Source: Prevotella sp.
GTDB taxonomy: Bacteria; Bacteroidota; Bacteroidia; Bacteroidales; Bacteroidaceae
Assembly: GCA_017428805.1 (NCBI GenBank)
Contig: JAFRQC010000040.1
Coordinates: 1-36,540 of the forward strand
Direction: 5' to 3'
DNA: 36,540 nt
Below are positions 24,141-34,209 of this stretch, one piece after another (positions within the stretch are counted from its first letter, which is position 1; each line of letters opens with the position of its first letter). Made by a program: the position numbers and the translations under genes. The notes beneath the pieces were generated by a model. That model saw only the letters and a list, made by a program, of their open reading frames with translations, was not told the origin of the DNA and searched no databases.

Positions 24141-25949
24141 TTACTTCACTCTGACATCCTCAAGTATACGGGCCTGGAGCGTATTGCCGCTCTTCACACT
24201 CTGACGGATCTCCATCAGCGGCTCGTAGAGGTCGCCGAGGAAGATCTTCAGCTCTTCCTGCAACTTGCTGTCGAGGTAAGAACCTTTATTCTCCTTTGGC
24301 ATAAAGGTGTCGAGCCAGTTGCCCTTGCCGGGATATGCCTTGGTGTGATACTCCTTGGCCTTGGCGAGTTCGGCGGCCTTCTTCACGGCATCGTCCAGGC
24401 TGCCGATCTGGTCGATGAGTTTGATCTTGATGGCGTCGGTAGCCAACCATACACGGCCCTGGGCGATGGAGTCGACCTGGGCGGGCTTCATACCACGACC
24501 TTCAGAGACGATGTCGAGGAAGTTCTGGTAGCCGCGGTCTACGTAGGTCTGCATACGCTTCATAATCTCGTCGGGGTTCTTGCCAAGAACCAGATCGACC
24601 TCGTAGTCAGAATACTTATTGGTGGTCACACCGTCGAAGGTCACACCGAGCTTGTCCTGTACCAGTCCGCTGAAGTTGGGAAACAGACCGAAGATGCCGA
24701 TGCTGCCGGTGATGGTCGTCGGCTCAGCAACGATGCAGTTGGCGGGTGAACTGATCCAGTAGCCACCAGAGGCAGCCACGCCACCCATCGATACCACTAC
24801 GGGTTTCTTGGCCTTGACCAGTTTGATGGCGTGGCGGATCTGTTCTGAGGCTACGGCACTACCACCGCCGGAGTTCACACGGAACACCACGGCCTTCACG
24901 TTATCGTCGTCAGCCAGCTTTCTCAGGTCTTCTGCCGTCGTCTTGCCCACGATGCAATGGCCACCGCCGTTGATCAGGTTCGTGACTTCGCTGTCCACGA
25001 TGCTGCCGAAGGCGTAGTACACGGCAATCTGGTCGCCGTCTTCGTTCTTATCAGCCTTCACGTTCAGCATATCGGCGAGGGTCAGCTGGGGGATATTGTC
25101 ATCCTTGCCGAGTTGCAGGCGATCTTTGATCTCTGCCTTGAGTTCCTCGGGAAACAGGATCTTATCGACGAGCTTTGCCGTCAGATAGTCATCGGGGTTG
25201 GCAAATGCCATGATGCTGTCGTTGGCCAGCTGGTTCAGCTGCTCAGGCGTCACCTTGCGGCTCTCGGCAATCTCCTTCAGCCAATACTGCCAGATGCCGT
25301 TGTTGTAGGCGGTACGCTGCTCACGGTCGTAGTCGCTCATACCCGTCATCGTATTACGCTCCACATAACTCTTATATTTGCCTACTTTGGCAGTCATATA
25401 CTTCACGCCGATCTTATCGTAGAGCCCTTTCAGATACTCACTCTTGCCGCCGAGACCTTTGAAGTCGACATTACCCTCGGCGTTCAGGTACACCTTGTCG
25501 GCCACGGACACCACGTAGTAGTTGGCCTGCATATACATATCGGCGTAGGCCACGATCCACTTGCCGCTCGTCTTGAAGTCCTTCAGGGCGTCGCGCAGCT
25601 GCTGGGCGGTGGCTGGGGCGTCGAACTCCGTCAGTCCGCCTTCCAGGTAGATACCCTTGATATCGTCGTTGTCCTTGGCCTTGCGGATGCTGGCAATGAG
25701 GTCGTCAAGGCCCATGGCACTCATGTCATTCATACCGAGCACGGCGTCTAAGGGTGTACTTCCTTCAGCCCGTTCGCTGATGGTGCCGCTGAGTTTGATC
25801 ACGAACACCGAGTTGTCCTCCACCTTGGTCGGAGCCGACTCGCTGGCCAGCATGCCGACGAGTGAGATGACGAGGAAGAATCCCGCAATCAGCAGGAAGA
25901 TTGCGATGCCACAGATGGTGGCGAGTGTCATTTTAAAGAACTGTTTCAT
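24141..25949 (-). CDS. sppA: Signal peptide peptidase SppA (protease IV, long form)
   Basis: A 602-residue membrane-bound peptidase that degrades cleaved signal peptides. One N-terminal membrane anchor (about residues 8-33) and two tandem peptidase S49-type domains are seen, matching the 67 kDa form. The nucleophile is Ser394 in VAASGGYWIS, followed by ITGSIGIFG. The Lys partner is probably in GKYKSYVERN (about 191-200) of the N-terminal domain. It is the first gene of a minus-strand operon with lpxK, PNP and thiL and has its own consensus promoter. Confidence 0.94.
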   Translation of the reverse strand: MKQFFKMTLATICGIAIFLLIAGFFLVISLVGMLASESAPTKVEDNSVFVIKLSGTISERAEGSTPLDAVLGMNDMSAMGLDDLIASIRKAKDNDDIKGIYLEGGLTEFDAPATAQQLRDALKDFKTSGKWIVAYADMYMQANYYVVSVADKVYLNAEGNVDFKGLGGKSEYLKGLYDKIGVKYMTAKVGKYKSYVERNTMTGMSDYDREQRTAYNNGIWQYWLKEIAESRKVTPEQLNQLANDSIMAFANPDDYLTAKLVDKILFPEELKAEIKDRLQLGKDDNIPQLTLADMLNVKADKNEDGDQIAVYYAFGSIVDSEVTNLINGGGHCIVGKTTAEDLRKLADDDNVKAVVFRVNSGGGSAVASEQIRHAIKLVKAKKPVVVSMGGVAASGGYWISSPANCIVAEPTTITGSIGIFGLFPNFSGLVQDKLGVTFDGVTTNKYSDYEVDLVLGKNPDEIMKRMQTYVDRGYQNFLDIVSEGRGMKPAQVDSIAQGRVWLATDAIKIKLIDQIGSLDDAVKKAAELAKAKEYHTKAYPGKGNWLDTFMPKENKGSYLDSKLQEELKIFLGDLYEPLMEIRQSVKSGNTLQARILEDVRVK

Positions 25950-25984
25950 ACCTTATTAATAATAATATAGTTGATTTCAGCCGA

Positions 25985-26015
25985 CAAAGATAGTGTATTT
26001 TTTTGATATGACAAA
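25985..26015 (-). promoter_or_regulatory. Promoter of the sppA-lpxK-PNP-thiL operon
   Basis: On the minus strand TTTG (26012-26015), 19 bases, TATCTTTG (25985-25992): full consensus, 35 bases upstream of the sppA start. Confidence 0.85.
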
Positions 26016-26065
26016 ATAATCCGTCAATTATTTGCTTTCTGACAAGTTGTCACACCTCCGGCACT

Positions 26066-26081
26066 TGGCACGGTTTTGGCA
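26066..26081 (+). promoter_or_regulatory. Candidate sigma-54 promoter of groESL
   Basis: TGGCACGGTTTTGGCA matches the sigma-54 consensus TGGCACG-N4-TTGCA at all but one base, with the GG and GC dinucleotides at the required 10-base spacing. No TTTG/TAnnTTTG promoter for groES was found in this gap. Confidence 0.5.
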
Positions 26082-26088
26082 GAAAGAA

Positions 26089-26118
26089 AGGCGGAGCGGT
26101 TGAAAGACTGCCCCGCCT
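26089..26118 (+). promoter_or_regulatory. Hairpin in the groES leader
   Basis: AGGCGGAGCGGT (26089-26100) pairs with ACTGCCCCGCCT (26107-26118), with one mismatch and one G-U pair, 45 bases before the groES start and just downstream of the sigma-54-like site. It could stabilise or thermally control the mRNA. No CIRCE element is seen. Confidence 0.5.
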
Positions 26119-26162
26119 ATTATATATAAATAAGGTATAACAATTAAAATATTAACAGTATT

Positions 26163-26435
26163 ATGAACATCAAACCATTAGCAGACCGCGTGTTGGTATT
26201 GCCCGCACCGGCAGAAGAGAAGATCGGTGGTATCATCATTCCTGATACCGCTAAGGAGAAACCCCTCCACGGAACCATCAAGGCCGTTGGTCAGGGAACG
26301 AAGGACGAGCAGATGATCCTGAAAGAGGGTGACGAAGTGCTCTATGGCAAGTATAGTGGCACCGAACTCGAGTTCGAGGGCACCAAGTATCTAATGATGC
26401 GCCAGAGTGACGTGCTCGCAGTAATTGAGAAATAA
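26163..26435 (+). CDS. groES: Co-chaperonin GroES
   Basis: A 90-residue GroES, the lid of the GroEL folding chamber. [34 protein letters not shown] includes the mobile loop (GGIIIPDTA), and [14 protein letters not shown] and the ending VLAVIEK are typical. It is 36 bases from groEL in the usual order. Confidence 0.97.
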   Translation: MNIKPLADRVLVLPAPAEEKIGGIIIPDTAKEKPLHGTIKAVGQGTKDEQMILKEGDEVLYGKYSGTELEFEGTKYLMMRQSDVLAVIEK

Positions 26436-28103
<1,668 letters not shown>

Positions 28104-28165
28104 ACAGCGTATCACCGTGACCTGATGAAATGATACAATTTTGCTAAGCAAACATAACAAATTGA

Positions 28166-28195
28166 GGGATGGATTCGATAATCCATCCCTTTTTT
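28166..28195 (+). terminator. Rho-independent terminator of groESL
   Basis: GGGATGGAT (28166-28174), six-base loop, ATCCATCCC (28181-28189), then TTTTTT. Confidence 0.93.
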
Positions 28196-28238
28196 ATGGT
28201 ATTTTGTTTGCATACAAGTCATTTTATTCAAGAAATTC

Positions 28239-28269
28239 TTGGCAGCGATTCAAAATCATTTTACCTTTG
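28239..28269 (+). promoter_or_regulatory. Orphan promoter upstream of the candidate small RNA
   Basis: TTGG (28239-28242), 19 bases, TACCTTTG (28262-28269). No start codon with an ORF follows before the terminator at 28327-28355. Confidence 0.7.
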
Positions 28270-28274
28270 CAGCA

Positions 28275-28356
28275 AATTTTTTGATTTGTTTTAGTAGATT
28301 AGTTTTTAAGTAGTTTGTTTTTTGGAACCGGGTGTCGTGAGACAGCCGGTTTTTTA
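28275..28356 (+). ncRNA. Candidate small RNA of about 80 bases
   Basis: A complete small transcription unit: a consensus-like promoter (28239-28269), a U-rich body, and a rho-independent terminator (ACCGG-G-TGTC, loop GTGA, GACA-G-CCGGT, then T6). No ORF of useful length is inside. It lies between groEL and the AmgK/RapZ fusion gene. A RapZ-like domain encoded next door makes a link to small-RNA biology tempting, but nothing in the sequence proves it. Confidence 0.55.
28327..28355 (+). terminator. Terminator of the candidate small RNA
   Basis: ACCGG/CCGGT and TGTC/GACA stems with one G-G mismatch, a GTGA loop, then six T (28350-28355). Confidence 0.85.
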
Positions 28357-28374
28357 ATTTATTATAATTCTTAC

Positions 28375-28397
28375 ATTCTTAATTCTTAATTCTTAAT
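28375..28397. repeat. TTCTTAA micro-repeat before the AmgK/RapZ gene
   Basis: Tandem ATTCTTA units lie where the -33 box of the following gene should be. Confidence 0.6.
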
Positions 28398-28406
28398 TAA
28401 ATATAT

Positions 28407-28414
28407 TACCTTTG
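28407..28414 (+). promoter_or_regulatory. -7 box of the AmgK/RapZ operon, very close to the start codon
   Basis: TACCTTTG ends 8 bases before the ATG at 28423, so transcription should start within a few bases of the start codon (leaderless or nearly so). The -33 position (TCTT) is poor. Confidence 0.65.
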
Positions 28415-28422
28415 CAGTCGTT

Positions 28423-29997
28423 ATGCAGGAACTCATTGAACTCTATACGCAATGGAAAGGTGCTGAGCCCGCCAACGTCAGTCAGATTCCTGGCGGTGGC
28501 AGCAACAGAACCTACTTCAGGCTGACGGACAACAACGGCCAGTCTGTCATCGGTGTCATCGGTACGAGCCGTGATGAAGATCACGCATTTATCTATCTCA
28601 CGGAGCATTTCAGCCGCCGTCAGTTGCCCGTGCCGAAGATCCTTGCTGCCAGCGACGATCAATTGCGGTATCTGCAGACAGACCTCGGTTCACTCTCCCT
28701 CTTCGATGCCGTTCGTGGTGGTCGTGAGGCAGGTGGACGTTATACGTTGAAGGAACAGGAACTGCTGAAGCGTACCATCCGTGAGTTGCCGAACATCCAG
28801 ATCCGTGGTGCCCGTGGACTGGACTTCTCCAACTGTTATCCTCAGGCGGAGTTCAATCAGGACAGCGTGCTCTTCGATCTGAACTATTTCAAGTACTGCT
28901 TCCTGAAAGCCACTGAACTTGACTTCCACGAGCTGAAGCTGGAGGCAGATTTCCGGCTCTTCGCCAAGGATCTGACGACCGATGAGTATTTCGTTGGCGG
29001 GGATATGAAATCCACAGCCGTAGAGAGTTTCCTCTATCGCGACTTCCAGGCCCGCAACGTGATGCTTGACCACGATGGCAATCCGTACTTTATTGACTAT
29101 CAGGGCGGGCGTAAGGGACCTTACTATTACGACCTTGCCTCGTTCCTCTGGCAGGCTTCCGCGAAGTATCCGCATAAGCTGCGCCGTGAACTGGTCTATG
29201 AATACTATAACTCGCTGAAGAATTATGTAGAGGTGCCGCCAGCCCGTCATTTCGTGAGCCGGCTCTCCCTGTTCGTACTCTTCCGTACACTCCAGGTGCT
29301 GGGTGCTTACGGTTTCCGTGGTTACTTCGAGCAGAAGAAGCACTTCATCGAGTCTATCCCGCCGGCCATCCAGAATCTGCGTGAACTGCTGGCCAGCTCG
29401 TCGGTATTCCACTATCCTCATCTGATGGAGATTCTCCGACAGTTGACCGAATTGCCGCAGTTCCAGCAGATAGAGACGATTGCCAGTCGTGCCGACGGTT
29501 ACAAGACGACAGACCTGAATCCCTATAAGGCCCATCCTCAGGACGGCCCGGCTACGTTTTCGAAATACGATGCCCAGGGCCCGTTGGTGGTGAGGGTATA
29601 TAGCTTCTCCTATCGTGAGGGCATCCCCGAGGATGAGAGTGGCAATGGTGGTGGTTATGTCTTCGACTGTCGTAGCACCCATAACCCCGGCCGTTATGAG
29701 CCTTACAAACAACTGACGGGACTTGATGAGCCTGTGATTCGATTCCTGGAGGATGACGGTGAGATTCTGACCTTCCTCGATTCGGTCTATAAGCTTGCCG
29801 ATGCCCACGTGCGCCGATATATCCAGCGTGGCTTTACCTCGCTGATGTTCTCTTTCGGCTGTACGGGTGGTCAGCATCGTTCCGTCTATTCCGCCCAGCA
29901 CCTTGCTGAGCATATCCACGACAAGTTCGGCATCGAGGTGCGCATCTGCCACCGTGAGCAGAACATCCATCAGACGTTGGAGAGAAGTGAAAAGTGA
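28423..29997 (+). CDS. AmgK-like sugar kinase fused to RapZ C-terminal domain
   Basis: A 524-residue fusion. Residues 1-350 are an APH-fold kinase: GGGSNRTYFRL (24-34), catalytic YRD207FQARN212, and D225 in FIDYQGG, as in AmgK, which phosphorylates N-acetylmuramate or N-acetylglucosamine at C1. Residues 386-510 match the C-terminal half of RapZ: DCRSTHNPGRYEPYKQLTGLD and GCTGGQHRSV (479-488). In enterobacteria this half binds glucosamine-6-phosphate and the GlmZ/GlmY RNAs; its N-terminal ATPase half is absent here. The MurU-like gene two genes downstream supports cell-wall sugar recycling. The start agrees with the family N-terminus. Confidence 0.88.
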   Translation: MQELIELYTQWKGAEPANVSQIPGGGSNRTYFRLTDNNGQSVIGVIGTSRDEDHAFIYLTEHFSRRQLPVPKILAASDDQLRYLQTDLGSLSLFDAVRGGREAGGRYTLKEQELLKRTIRELPNIQIRGARGLDFSNCYPQAEFNQDSVLFDLNYFKYCFLKATELDFHELKLEADFRLFAKDLTTDEYFVGGDMKSTAVESFLYRDFQARNVMLDHDGNPYFIDYQGGRKGPYYYDLASFLWQASAKYPHKLRRELVYEYYNSLKNYVEVPPARHFVSRLSLFVLFRTLQVLGAYGFRGYFEQKKHFIESIPPAIQNLRELLASSSVFHYPHLMEILRQLTELPQFQQIETIASRADGYKTTDLNPYKAHPQDGPATFSKYDAQGPLVVRVYSFSYREGIPEDESGNGGGYVFDCRSTHNPGRYEPYKQLTGLDEPVIRFLEDDGEILTFLDSVYKLADAHVRRYIQRGFTSLMFSFGCTGGQHRSVYSAQHLAEHIHDKFGIEVRICHREQNIHQTLERSEK

Positions 29998-30010
29998 AAT
30001 ATTTGAAGAT

Positions 30011-30382
30011 ATGAAGAAGATTTATTATTTAGTTGTTTGCGGAGTCTTTGCTATGTTGTTCGCCTCGTGTTCGACGAAGCAGAGTGCCATCAATCAGTTG
30101 GAGAGTTTCTCCACAGAACTGCGTGACCACAGCCGTTATTATGGCATTCAGGACTGGGAGAAGGCCGGCAAGAAGTTCGTTGATATCACCAAGAAGGTGA
30201 AGAAGCACGAGCTGGACTATACCCCTGAGGAACTGGCTCGTATCGGCAAGCTCGAAGGAGAGTGTGCCGGCTATATGGCCCGTGGTGCCAAGGATAACGT
30301 GACAGACCGTCTGCGAGGACTCCTTAACGAGATCCAGGGCATTATCCAGGGTGTCACAGGTGCCTTTGGAAATTTTGAGTAA
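30011..30382 (+). CDS. Small lipoprotein of the recycling operon
   Basis: A 123-residue protein with a lipobox (MLFASC, then STKQ). The rest is helical and charged with a small glycine-rich end (GVTGAFGNF). The start at 30011 gives the signal peptide; the longer upstream frame overlaps the kinase gene and is unlikely. It lies 13 bases after the AmgK/RapZ gene and 4 bases before the nucleotidyltransferase gene, so it is co-transcribed. The family is not recognised with certainty. Confidence 0.75.
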   Translation: MKKIYYLVVCGVFAMLFASCSTKQSAINQLESFSTELRDHSRYYGIQDWEKAGKKFVDITKKVKKHELDYTPEELARIGKLEGECAGYMARGAKDNVTDRLRGLLNEIQGIIQGVTGAFGNFE

Positions 30383-30386
30383 GGAT

Positions 30387-31136
30387 ATGAAGCAGGCGAT
30401 GATCTTTGCCGCAGGACTGGGTACGCGGCTGAAACCTCTGACCGACACGATGCCAAAGGCATTGGTGAGGGTAGGAGGACAGCCCTTGCTCTGGCACGTC
30501 ATCCAGAAACTCAAGGCTGCTGGTTATGAGCTTCTGGTAGTGAACGTGCATCACTTTGCAGAACAAATCGTCGATTATCTCAAAGCCAACGATAACTTCG
30601 GCCTTGACATCCGCATCAGCGATGAGACCAATGGCTTGCTTGAGACGGGCGGTGGCATTAAGAAGGCTCTCCCTCTCTTCGATCCTTCCGAGCCCATCCT
30701 CATCCATAATGTCGATATCCTCAGTAACTTGGATTTATCTAAAACAACGGATTTCGGAACATCCGTGAAATCCGAGGAATCCGTTGTTGTGGTTAGCCAG
30801 CGTAAGACGAAGCGCTATTTGCAGTTCGACGATGATATGCGACTGATAGGCTGGAAGAACATCGAGACTGGTGAGGTGAAAGGTCGCGAGGGCCGTCCGT
30901 TGGCTTTCAGCGGCATTCATATATTTCATCCGTCCATGGCTCCCTTGATGGAGGATTGGCCTGACCGTTTCCCCATTATGGACTTCTACCTGAAGGTATG
31001 TGCCGATCACGTCATCCGTGGCTTTGAAGCACCCAATCTGCAACTCCTCGATGTCGGCAAGCTCGACACCCTCGAACAAGCAAATATGTTTATAGAAACG
31101 AATATGAATAATGTGAATAATATAATCCACGAATAA
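30387..31136 (+). CDS. MurU-like sugar nucleotidyltransferase
   Basis: A 249-residue nucleotidyltransferase with the GT-A signature MIFAAGLGTRLKPLTDTMPKAL at residues 5-26, ETGGGIKKAL and a D in HNVDILSN that binds metal. MurU-type enzymes turn MurNAc-1-phosphate or a similar sugar phosphate into the UDP-sugar, directly after AmgK. The start at 30387 places the signature at the N-terminus as in the family. It is 3 bases before guaA. Other sugar-1-phosphate substrates are possible, but the AmgK neighbour favours recycling. Confidence 0.85.
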   Translation: MKQAMIFAAGLGTRLKPLTDTMPKALVRVGGQPLLWHVIQKLKAAGYELLVVNVHHFAEQIVDYLKANDNFGLDIRISDETNGLLETGGGIKKALPLFDPSEPILIHNVDILSNLDLSKTTDFGTSVKSEESVVVVSQRKTKRYLQFDDDMRLIGWKNIETGEVKGREGRPLAFSGIHIFHPSMAPLMEDWPDRFPIMDFYLKVCADHVIRGFEAPNLQLLDVGKLDTLEQANMFIETNMNNVNNIIHE

Positions 31137-31139
31137 ATT

Positions 31140-32750
31140 ATGCAACAGAAGATTATAATCTTGGATTTTGGTTCTCAGACCACGCAACTCATCGGCCGTC
31201 GTGTCCGTGAGCTGGATACCTTCTGTGAGATCTTGCCCTACAACAAGTTCCCGAAGGACGATCCCTCGGTCATTGGTGTGATTCTGAGCGGTTCGCCTTT
31301 CTCGGTTCACGACCCTGAGGCGTTCAAGGTAGACCTGAGTCAGTTCGTCGGGCGTCTCCCCGTGCTGGGCATCTGCTATGGTGCGCAGTTCATCAGCCAT
31401 ACCTTAGGCGGAAAGGTGGAGAAGGCCGACAGTCGTGAGTATGGTCGTGCCAACCTTGAGACCATCAATCTCTACAATCCGCTCTTCAAGGGCTTCTCTA
31501 CGGGTTCCCAGGTGTGGATGAGTCACGGTGACACCATCACCGCCATCCCTGAGGATTTCGAGGTGATCGGTTCTACCAAGGATGTGCGGAATGCAGCCTT
31601 TGCTTCCACCAAGCAACCCATTTGGGCTGTGCAGTTCCATCCCGAGGTGTTCCATACGCTTCAGGGTTCTCTGCTGCTGAAGAACTTCGTGGTAGACATC
31701 TGCGGCTCCAAGCAGGAGTGGAGTGCTGCCTCGTTTGTTGACTCTACGGTGGCTGAGCTCAAGGCGCAGTTAGGACAGGACAAGGTGATATTAGGTCTGA
31801 GCGGAGGTGTCGATTCCTCCGTCGCTGCCGTGCTGCTGAACCGAGCCATCGGCGACCGCCTCACCTGTATCTTCGTCGATCACGGTATGCTCCGTAAGAA
31901 CGAGTTCCGTCAGGTGATGGACGACTATAAGGTGTTGGGTCTCAACGTGATCGGTGTCGACGCTAGCGAGAAGTTCTTTGCTGACCTGGCTGGTGTCGAT
32001 GAGCCGGAGCAGAAGCGTAAGATCATCGGCCGCGACTTCGTGGAGGTGTTCAATGCCGAGGCGAAGAAGATCACCGATGCCAAGTGGCTGGCGCAGGGTA
32101 CCATCTATCCTGACCGTATCGAGTCGCTGAACATCACGGGCAAGGTCATCAAGAGCCATCACAACGTGGGAGGTCTGCCGAAGGAGATGCGCCTGCAACT
32201 CTGCGAGCCGCTGAAGTGGCTGTTCAAAGATGAGGTGCGTCGTGTGGGTCGTCAGCTCGGTATGCCTGAGCATCTCATCACCCGCCATCCCTTCCCAGGT
32301 CCGGGCCTTGCCGTCCGTATCTTGGGCGACATCACGCCAGAGAAGGTACGAATCCTTCAGGATGCCGATGATATTTATATAAAAGGTTTGCGCGAGTACA
32401 AGGTGAAGCTCTCTGGCGAAGAGGCCCGCAAGGTCTTGGCTGCCGGCGTGCCTGCCGATATGAAGGACGGCACCATCGAGGTGTCGCTTTATGACCAGAT
32501 CTGGCAGGCTGGAGCCATCCTGCTCTCCACCGTCCGTAGTGTCGGTGTGATGGGCGATGAGCGTACTTACGAGCATCCCGTTGCCTTGCGTGCCGTCACC
32601 TCTACCGATGCGATGACCGCCGACTGGGCTCATCTGCCATACGACTTCATGGCGAAGGTGTCTAACGAGATCATCAACAAGGTTCGTGGTGTCAACCGCG
32701 TTTGTTACGATATCTCCTCAAAACCGCCTGCAACGATCGAGTGGGAATGA
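31140..32750 (+). CDS. guaA: GMP synthase (glutamine-hydrolysing)
   Basis: A 536-residue GuaA, which aminates XMP to GMP. The class I glutamine amidotransferase triad is Cys79 (GICYGAQ), His167 and Glu169 (QFHPEV). The ATP pyrophosphatase P-loop SGGVDS is at 221-226, and the C-terminal dimerisation domain ends PPATIEWE, as in all GuaA. The operon position after a nucleotide-sugar gene is metabolic rather than a shared pathway. Confidence 0.98.
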   Translation: MQQKIIILDFGSQTTQLIGRRVRELDTFCEILPYNKFPKDDPSVIGVILSGSPFSVHDPEAFKVDLSQFVGRLPVLGICYGAQFISHTLGGKVEKADSREYGRANLETINLYNPLFKGFSTGSQVWMSHGDTITAIPEDFEVIGSTKDVRNAAFASTKQPIWAVQFHPEVFHTLQGSLLLKNFVVDICGSKQEWSAASFVDSTVAELKAQLGQDKVILGLSGGVDSSVAAVLLNRAIGDRLTCIFVDHGMLRKNEFRQVMDDYKVLGLNVIGVDASEKFFADLAGVDEPEQKRKIIGRDFVEVFNAEAKKITDAKWLAQGTIYPDRIESLNITGKVIKSHHNVGGLPKEMRLQLCEPLKWLFKDEVRRVGRQLGMPEHLITRHPFPGPGLAVRILGDITPEKVRILQDADDIYIKGLREYKVKLSGEEARKVLAAGVPADMKDGTIEVSLYDQIWQAGAILLSTVRSVGVMGDERTYEHPVALRAVTSTDAMTADWAHLPYDFMAKVSNEIINKVRGVNRVCYDISSKPPATIEWE

Positions 32751-32783
32751 ACTCCCACGCAGAGACACTTTAGAACAAACAGC

Positions 32784-33635
32784 ATGACTATCGAAGAAAG
32801 ATACAAGCGTCTGCAAGAGGAACATCGCCAGTTGCAGGAGGATTATGCCCACTTGAGCACGATGTTCGAGAATATGGGTAGGGGCTACGAAGAGGCTCTC
32901 AACCTCTACGACCAGGCTATGGAGTCATCGCGGATGAAGACCGACTTCATTCAGCAGATCTCCCACGAGATACGCACCCCGCTCAACATCCTCAGCGGCT
33001 TTACTCAGGTGCTCACCTCGGGTATGGAACTCGATGAGGCCACCCGGCAGGAAGTGACTAAGGGAATCGTCGACAACACGGAGCGCATCACATCGCTGGT
33101 AAACAAGATGCTCGAACTGGCTGAGTCTGGCAGCGACACCCCATTGGAACGTAACGACCAGGCGCTGGCCATTCAGATTGCTGCTCAGGCAGCCGAAGAT
33201 TCCGGCATCACGCAGGCCACACACCTTGACTTCGACCTCGACATCGCCCCTGAGGCAGAAACCGTCATGCTTACCACCGCCCTTGCTCCAGCCACTCGCG
33301 TTCTTACGCTGCTGCTCGATAACGCGATGAAGTTCACGCACCCTGCTGAGGCTGCAGGAGGTGTCGATGCTGTGAAGGAAAAGGCACATGCTGTGCTTCG
33401 CGTTACCATTGACGACGGCTTGGTTGTCTTCACGGTAGAGGACACTGGCATCGGGGTGCCACTGGAAGAGTCTGAGCATATCTTCGAAGAGTTCGTGCAA
33501 CTCGACAAATACTATGATGGAACGGGCATCGGCCTGACCGTTGCCCGATCTTTAGCCCATCGCTTGGGAGGCGATGTCAGGCTCGACACCGACTATTCTT
33601 CTGGTGCCCGCTTCGTCTACACTCTCCCTCTTTAA
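32784..33635 (+). CDS. Soluble histidine kinase without sensor domain
   Basis: A 283-residue kinase with an N-terminal coiled coil (residues 1-50), a HisKA box with His61 (QQISHEIRTPLN), and a HATPase domain: LLLDNAMKF, VEDTGIGVP, DGTGIGLTVARSLAHRLGG. There is no membrane segment or PAS domain, so the signal must come from a partner protein. No response regulator is next to it. It is 33 bases after guaA and 19 before the HTH-like gene. Confidence 0.9.
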   Translation: MTIEERYKRLQEEHRQLQEDYAHLSTMFENMGRGYEEALNLYDQAMESSRMKTDFIQQISHEIRTPLNILSGFTQVLTSGMELDEATRQEVTKGIVDNTERITSLVNKMLELAESGSDTPLERNDQALAIQIAAQAAEDSGITQATHLDFDLDIAPEAETVMLTTALAPATRVLTLLLDNAMKFTHPAEAAGGVDAVKEKAHAVLRVTIDDGLVVFTVEDTGIGVPLEESEHIFEEFVQLDKYYDGTGIGLTVARSLAHRLGGDVRLDTDYSSGARFVYTLPL

Positions 33636-33654
33636 GTCTCCAAGCGTTTACAGG

Positions 33655-34206
33655 ATGAGGTTGCCATTCCATATAGTTCAGCTCCTGAAGGATAAGTCCG
33701 CAAATGACTTGCGGCAGCCTTCAGATTGCGAGTTTCTGTCACTGGATATTGAGAGCAAGACGGGAGTCCGTATTGGCTCAACAACACTCAAACGGCTTTT
33801 GGGTTTTGCCCAGGATGATCGTTTACCCCACGCCAGTACCCTTGATGCCATAGCCCGCTATCTCGGCTATGCCCATTGGGATGAGTTGAAGGACATTGAA
33901 GACAAAGGCAACTCAGATTTTGGCACGACGGAAGAAGAAATCCGTTCTGATGATTTAGCCCCTGATAGAATTGTGGAATTTGCATACCTGCCAGACCGTC
34001 TGGTAAGGTTGAAGTATCTTGGTTCCCATCGTTATCTGGTCTTGGAAAGCCAGAACAGCAAACTTCAGGCTGATGATGAGATAGAAGTGCTGAACTTCGT
34101 GCTCCATCATCCTCTCTTAGTACTTAATGTCTGGCGCGAAGGCAAGTCATTGGGTCAGTTCACGGCTGGCCGCATCTCCGGCCTCTCTTCAATCACGGTG
34201 TTGTAG
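33655..34206 (+). CDS. HTH-like protein, partner of the Ser/Thr kinase
   Basis: A 183-residue cytoplasmic protein. The N-terminal part, SLDIESKTGVRIGSTTLKRLLGF...STLDAIARYLGYAHWDELK, is a helical HTH-like module common in Bacteroidetes regulators. The second half (about 95-183) is a small beta-barrel-like fold of unknown role. The start at 33655 avoids a 62-base overlap with the kinase gene. It ends 3 bases before a Ser/Thr kinase gene and is probably its DNA-binding or adaptor partner. Confidence 0.72.
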   Translation: MRLPFHIVQLLKDKSANDLRQPSDCEFLSLDIESKTGVRIGSTTLKRLLGFAQDDRLPHASTLDAIARYLGYAHWDELKDIEDKGNSDFGTTEEEIRSDDLAPDRIVEFAYLPDRLVRLKYLGSHRYLVLESQNSKLQADDEIEVLNFVLHHPLLVLNVWREGKSLGQFTAGRISGLSSITVL

Positions 34207-34209
34207 TCA

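Noticed and set aside
26016..26162. CIRCE-type operator upstream of groES
   Set aside because: No TTAGCACTC/GAGTGCTAA pair is present; the hairpin seen there has a different sequence.
28690..29970. 426-codon open frame antisense to the AmgK/RapZ gene
   Set aside because: The sense strand has clear conserved motifs throughout; the antisense frame has none.
31791..32633. 280-codon open frame antisense to guaA
   Set aside because: Shadow of a strongly conserved housekeeping gene.
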